From: Ascidiaceihabitans sp029251465
GTDB taxonomy: Bacteria; Pseudomonadota; Alphaproteobacteria; Rhodobacterales; Rhodobacteraceae
DNA: 46,876 nt
Assembly: GCF_042932805.1 (NCBI RefSeq)
Contig: NZ_CP170636.1
Coordinates: 1 to 46,876 of the forward strand
Reading direction: 5' to 3'
The notes below the pieces were generated by a model. It was not told the DNA's origin and did not search any database. It saw only the letters and a program-made list of their open reading frames with translations. Of the stretch, positions 44,849-46,876 are shown in pieces; position 1 is the first letter of the stretch; every line of letters starts with the position of its first letter. The position numbers and the translations under genes are program-made.

Positions 44849-45856
44849 ATGGCACGCAAAGACCTACTGAAGGGCTTGATGACGCCGCCCGATGCCAGCA
44901 CCGAAACCACAGAGACGCCAACGCAACGCCCCACCTACACCAAAGGCGCGATCGGGGCGGTAAGCCGGTCGATCTCTGAGCTGAAATCACGGTCGATTGT
45001 GGAAATTGACGCGGATTTGATCGACGATACAGGAGGCCTTAAGGATCGCTTGGGCGAGGATGCCAAGGACCAGGACGCGTTGATCGCTTCGATCCGCGAT
45101 TATGGCCAACAAGTGCCGGTTTTGCTGCGCCACGACCCCAACAACGAGGGGCGTTATCAAATCGTCTACGGGCGCCGCCGTGTGGCCGCCTTGCGCGTGC
45201 TTGGGCAGCCCGTCAAGGCGTTGTTGCGCGAACTGAACGATCAGGATTTGATCGTCGCGCAGGGCCAAGAGAACGCGGCACGCCGTGATCTGACATTTAT
45301 CGAAAAGGCTAATTTTGCCCGCCAAATGCGCGATGCGCGCTATGAACGCAAACTGATTTGCGCAGCGCTGCACATTGATAAAACCGTGATCAGCCGAATG
45401 CTAAGCGTGGCAGATACGCTGGGCGAGGACGTCATCCGTGCTATCGGCCCTGCCCCGTCTGTTGGGCGTGATCGCTGGCTGCGTTTGGTGGCGTTGGCCG
45501 AAAGCGGCACAAAACCTAAGGCGCTGCTAAAGCAGCTGTCGGGCCTAACAGATTTATCGTCGGACGCGCGATTTGATGCGCTGCTGGCGACGCCTACGCA
45601 ACCAAAATCTGCCCCTGCGGCCCCTGCCCCGTTAACCATCGACGGCAAACCGTTGGGCCGGGTAAGTCACAGCGCCAAGGCCGTCACCCTGACCCTCGAG
45701 GAAAAAGGGTTTGGCGACTGGATCGCAGCAAACATTGAAGAATTCCACCGTGCTTGGACCAATTCCAAAGGACGGCGGATTGCCCTGACAGGGGGCGCAA
45801 AACCGGAGCAACAACAAAGAGGCACAAAAGGACAAAGAAAAAGCCCCCCAAGATAA
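44849..45856 (+). CDS. repB: RepB, ParB-type partition protein
   Basis: A 335-residue centromere-binding protein. The ATG at 44849 (MARKDLLKGLM, the usual RepB start) is chosen over 44834. The ParB core shows ASIRDYGQQVPVLLRHDP, YQIVYGRRRVAALRVLG and AQGQENAARRDLTFIEKANFA. The helix-turn-helix follows with ALHIDKTVISRMLSVADTL. It should bind the two parS palindromes that bracket repC. Its last codons overlap the terminator hairpin of the antisense RNA on the other strand. Confidence 0.97.
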   Translation: MARKDLLKGLMTPPDASTETTETPTQRPTYTKGAIGAVSRSISELKSRSIVEIDADLIDDTGGLKDRLGEDAKDQDALIASIRDYGQQVPVLLRHDPNNEGRYQIVYGRRRVAALRVLGQPVKALLRELNDQDLIVAQGQENAARRDLTFIEKANFARQMRDARYERKLICAALHIDKTVISRMLSVADTLGEDVIRAIGPAPSVGRDRWLRLVALAESGTKPKALLKQLSGLTDLSSDARFDALLATPTQPKSAPAAPAPLTIDGKPLGRVSHSAKAVTLTLEEKGFGDWIAANIEEFHRAWTNSKGRRIALTGGAKPEQQQRGTKGQRKSPPR

Positions 45857-45910
45857 AATCCCGAGAGGCCGTTTTCGTATTCACACCCTGAATCTGCCTT
45901 GAAAGTTGAC
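45843..45910 (-). ncRNA. probable antisense (incompatibility) RNA between repB and repC
   Basis: Most repABC plasmids encode a small antisense RNA here that limits repC expression. On the minus strand GCCTCTC (45863-45869) pairs with GGGGGGC (45843-45849), two of the pairs being G-U, and TTTTTCTTT follows, a terminator-like end. A -35 box TTGACA lies inside the parS palindrome; the -10 box is weak. The position and terminator are seen; the RNA is inferred. Confidence 0.55.
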
Positions 45911-45920
45911 AGCTGTCAAC
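45905..45920. promoter_or_regulatory. parS: parS-like 16-bp palindrome between repB and repC
   Basis: GTTGACAGCTGTCAAC, identical to the copy at 301-316, here 46 bp before the repC start. The repB-repC gap is a common parS place in repABC plasmids. On the minus strand it contains the TTGACA that may serve the antisense RNA, so RepB binding could also affect that promoter. Confidence 0.85.
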
Positions 45921-45966
45921 ATTCGCCTTGTCTGGCGGGCCAATAAACTTTGCCCAGTGAAATCAT

Positions 45967-46876
45967 ATGCAACACATTTCAACGACGCCCTTTGGGCGGC
46001 GGGCGGTATCGGCTGGCCTATTGGCACATCAAACCTTGGCGCAGGCGGCCCCTGCTCTGCCTGCAATCGACAAATACAGCATTCTGGATGATCTGCGTGA
46101 TGCGCGGGTGCATTTCGAACTGTCTGATCGCGACCTGGGCGTGCTGGCGGCTTTGCTAAGCTTCCTGCCGTCCCGTCAGATCAGCGACGAGGCGCAAACG
46201 CTGGTCTATCCGTCAAATCGCATCTTGTCAGAGCGCGCGCACGGCATGGCAGAAAGCACGTTGCGCCGGCATTTGGCGCAGTTGGTGCGCGCGGGCGTGA
46301 TCCTGCGCCACGACAGCCCCAACGGCAAACGGTATGCGGCGCGCAACTATCAAGGCGACGTCGTGCGCGCCTTTGGCTTTGATCTGCGCCCCTTGCTGGT
46401 GCGCGGTGCTGAAATCGCCACCAAAGCCGCTGAGGCACGCGAGGCTGCTTTTGCACACAAGCGCCTGCGAGAGGACGTGGTGCTGCGTCTGCGGGATGCC
46501 TGCAAACTGATCGAATACGGGCTCGAAACCGCACCGCACAACGTCTGGGAGGACCTGGCGATCAAAGGGGCAAGCCTGCGTAAATCGCTGCGTCGCGTGC
46601 TGGATATCGCCACGTTAGAGACTATGCTGACCGAAATCACGGCAATGCTGCGGGCGATCCACACCAACCTCAATCCTATCAAAACAGTAGAACTGAGCGG
46701 CAGTGACGTGCAAAATGAGCGGCACTATCAGAATTCAAATAAAGAACACTCTGATTTTGAATCTTGCGCAAAAGAGCGCGCGAGCAGCGAACCTAACGTT
46801 CCAGAACCAAAGACGCCCCCTAACCTGCCACTGTCGCTGGTGCTAAAGGCGTGTCCAGATATTTTGCCCTACGCCC
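45967..46876 (+). CDS. repC: RepC replication initiator, N-terminal part (continues at window start)
   Basis: The first 303 residues of RepC, open to the window end. The start MQHISTTPFGRR is characteristic of RepC. A winged-helix DNA-binding core follows with YSILDDLRDARVHFELSDRD, VYPSNRILSERAHGM, AESTLRRHLAQLVRAG and DSPNGKRYAARN. A polar linker lies around residues 248-285. The frame continues in bases 1-275. Expression is likely limited by the antisense RNA just upstream. The plasmid origin in this family lies inside repC, often in an A+T-rich stretch such as the one near 46720-46770. Confidence 0.96.
   Translation, partial: MQHISTTPFGRRAVSAGLLAHQTLAQAAPALPAIDKYSILDDLRDARVHFELSDRDLGVLAALLSFLPSRQISDEAQTLVYPSNRILSERAHGMAESTLRRHLAQLVRAGVILRHDSPNGKRYAARNYQGDVVRAFGFDLRPLLVRGAEIATKAAEAREAAFAHKRLREDVVLRLRDACKLIEYGLETAPHNVWEDLAIKGASLRKSLRRVLDIATLETMLTEITAMLRAIHTNLNPIKTVELSGSDVQNERHYQNSNKEHSDFESCAKERASSEPNVPEPKTPPNLPLSLVLKACPDILPYA

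Noticed and set aside
1..46876. Conjugation genes, an oriT, tRNA or rRNA genes
   Set aside because: No relaxase, mating-pair or type IV coupling protein motifs and no tRNA- or rRNA-like sequence were seen.

Overview
The window looks like a complete circular RepABC plasmid of 46,876 bp from an alphaproteobacterium, most likely of the Roseobacter group (Rhodobacteraceae). It is opened inside repC. The last 910 bases encode the first 303 residues of RepC plus one base. That base, joined to bases 1-2, restores an in-frame codon and continues into the RepC C-terminus that ends at 275, giving a 394-residue protein. I see no conjugation genes.

Layout. 1-380: RepC C-terminus, a parS palindrome, a terminator and a perfect DnaA box. 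539-10591: a giant secreted protein of about 22 Ig-like repeats with a C-terminal beta-barrel. 10678-11406: a sulfotransferase. 11613-13224: an AbiEi/AbiEii toxin-antitoxin pair. 13313-22045: an acquired block that is visibly more A+T-rich in its first half. It holds an IS5-family remnant, a three-gene cassette of helical proteins whose first member resembles the A subunit of XaxAB/YaxAB alpha-pore-forming toxins, a dead TniA-type transposase, a serine resolvase with a DUF2268 metalloprotease-like gene, and an intact ISNCY-type element. 22098-33884: a type II secretion system (gspF, E, D, C, M, L, K, J, I, H, G and prepilin peptidase gspO) with a SnoaL-like protein at one end and a divergent TPR lipoprotein in the middle. 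33944-38600: two SEL1-repeat proteins and two exported proteins. 38702-43380: a sulfotransferase, a methyltransferase and an unusual permease fused to a seven-repeat FG-GAP/ASPIC propeller. 43662-46876: repA, repB, a probable antisense RNA with a second parS, and repC.

How it fits together. The backbone is repABC, with parS palindromes on both sides of repC. The main cargo concerns the cell surface and export: a nearly complete T2SS, exported proteins beside it, a giant autotransporter-like protein, and sulfo- and methyltransferases that could decorate surface or secreted molecules. The toxin cassette lies between transposition debris and was probably acquired separately. AbiE probably helps maintain the plasmid.

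Functions are read from motifs, length, gene order and remembered family features. No database search was run.
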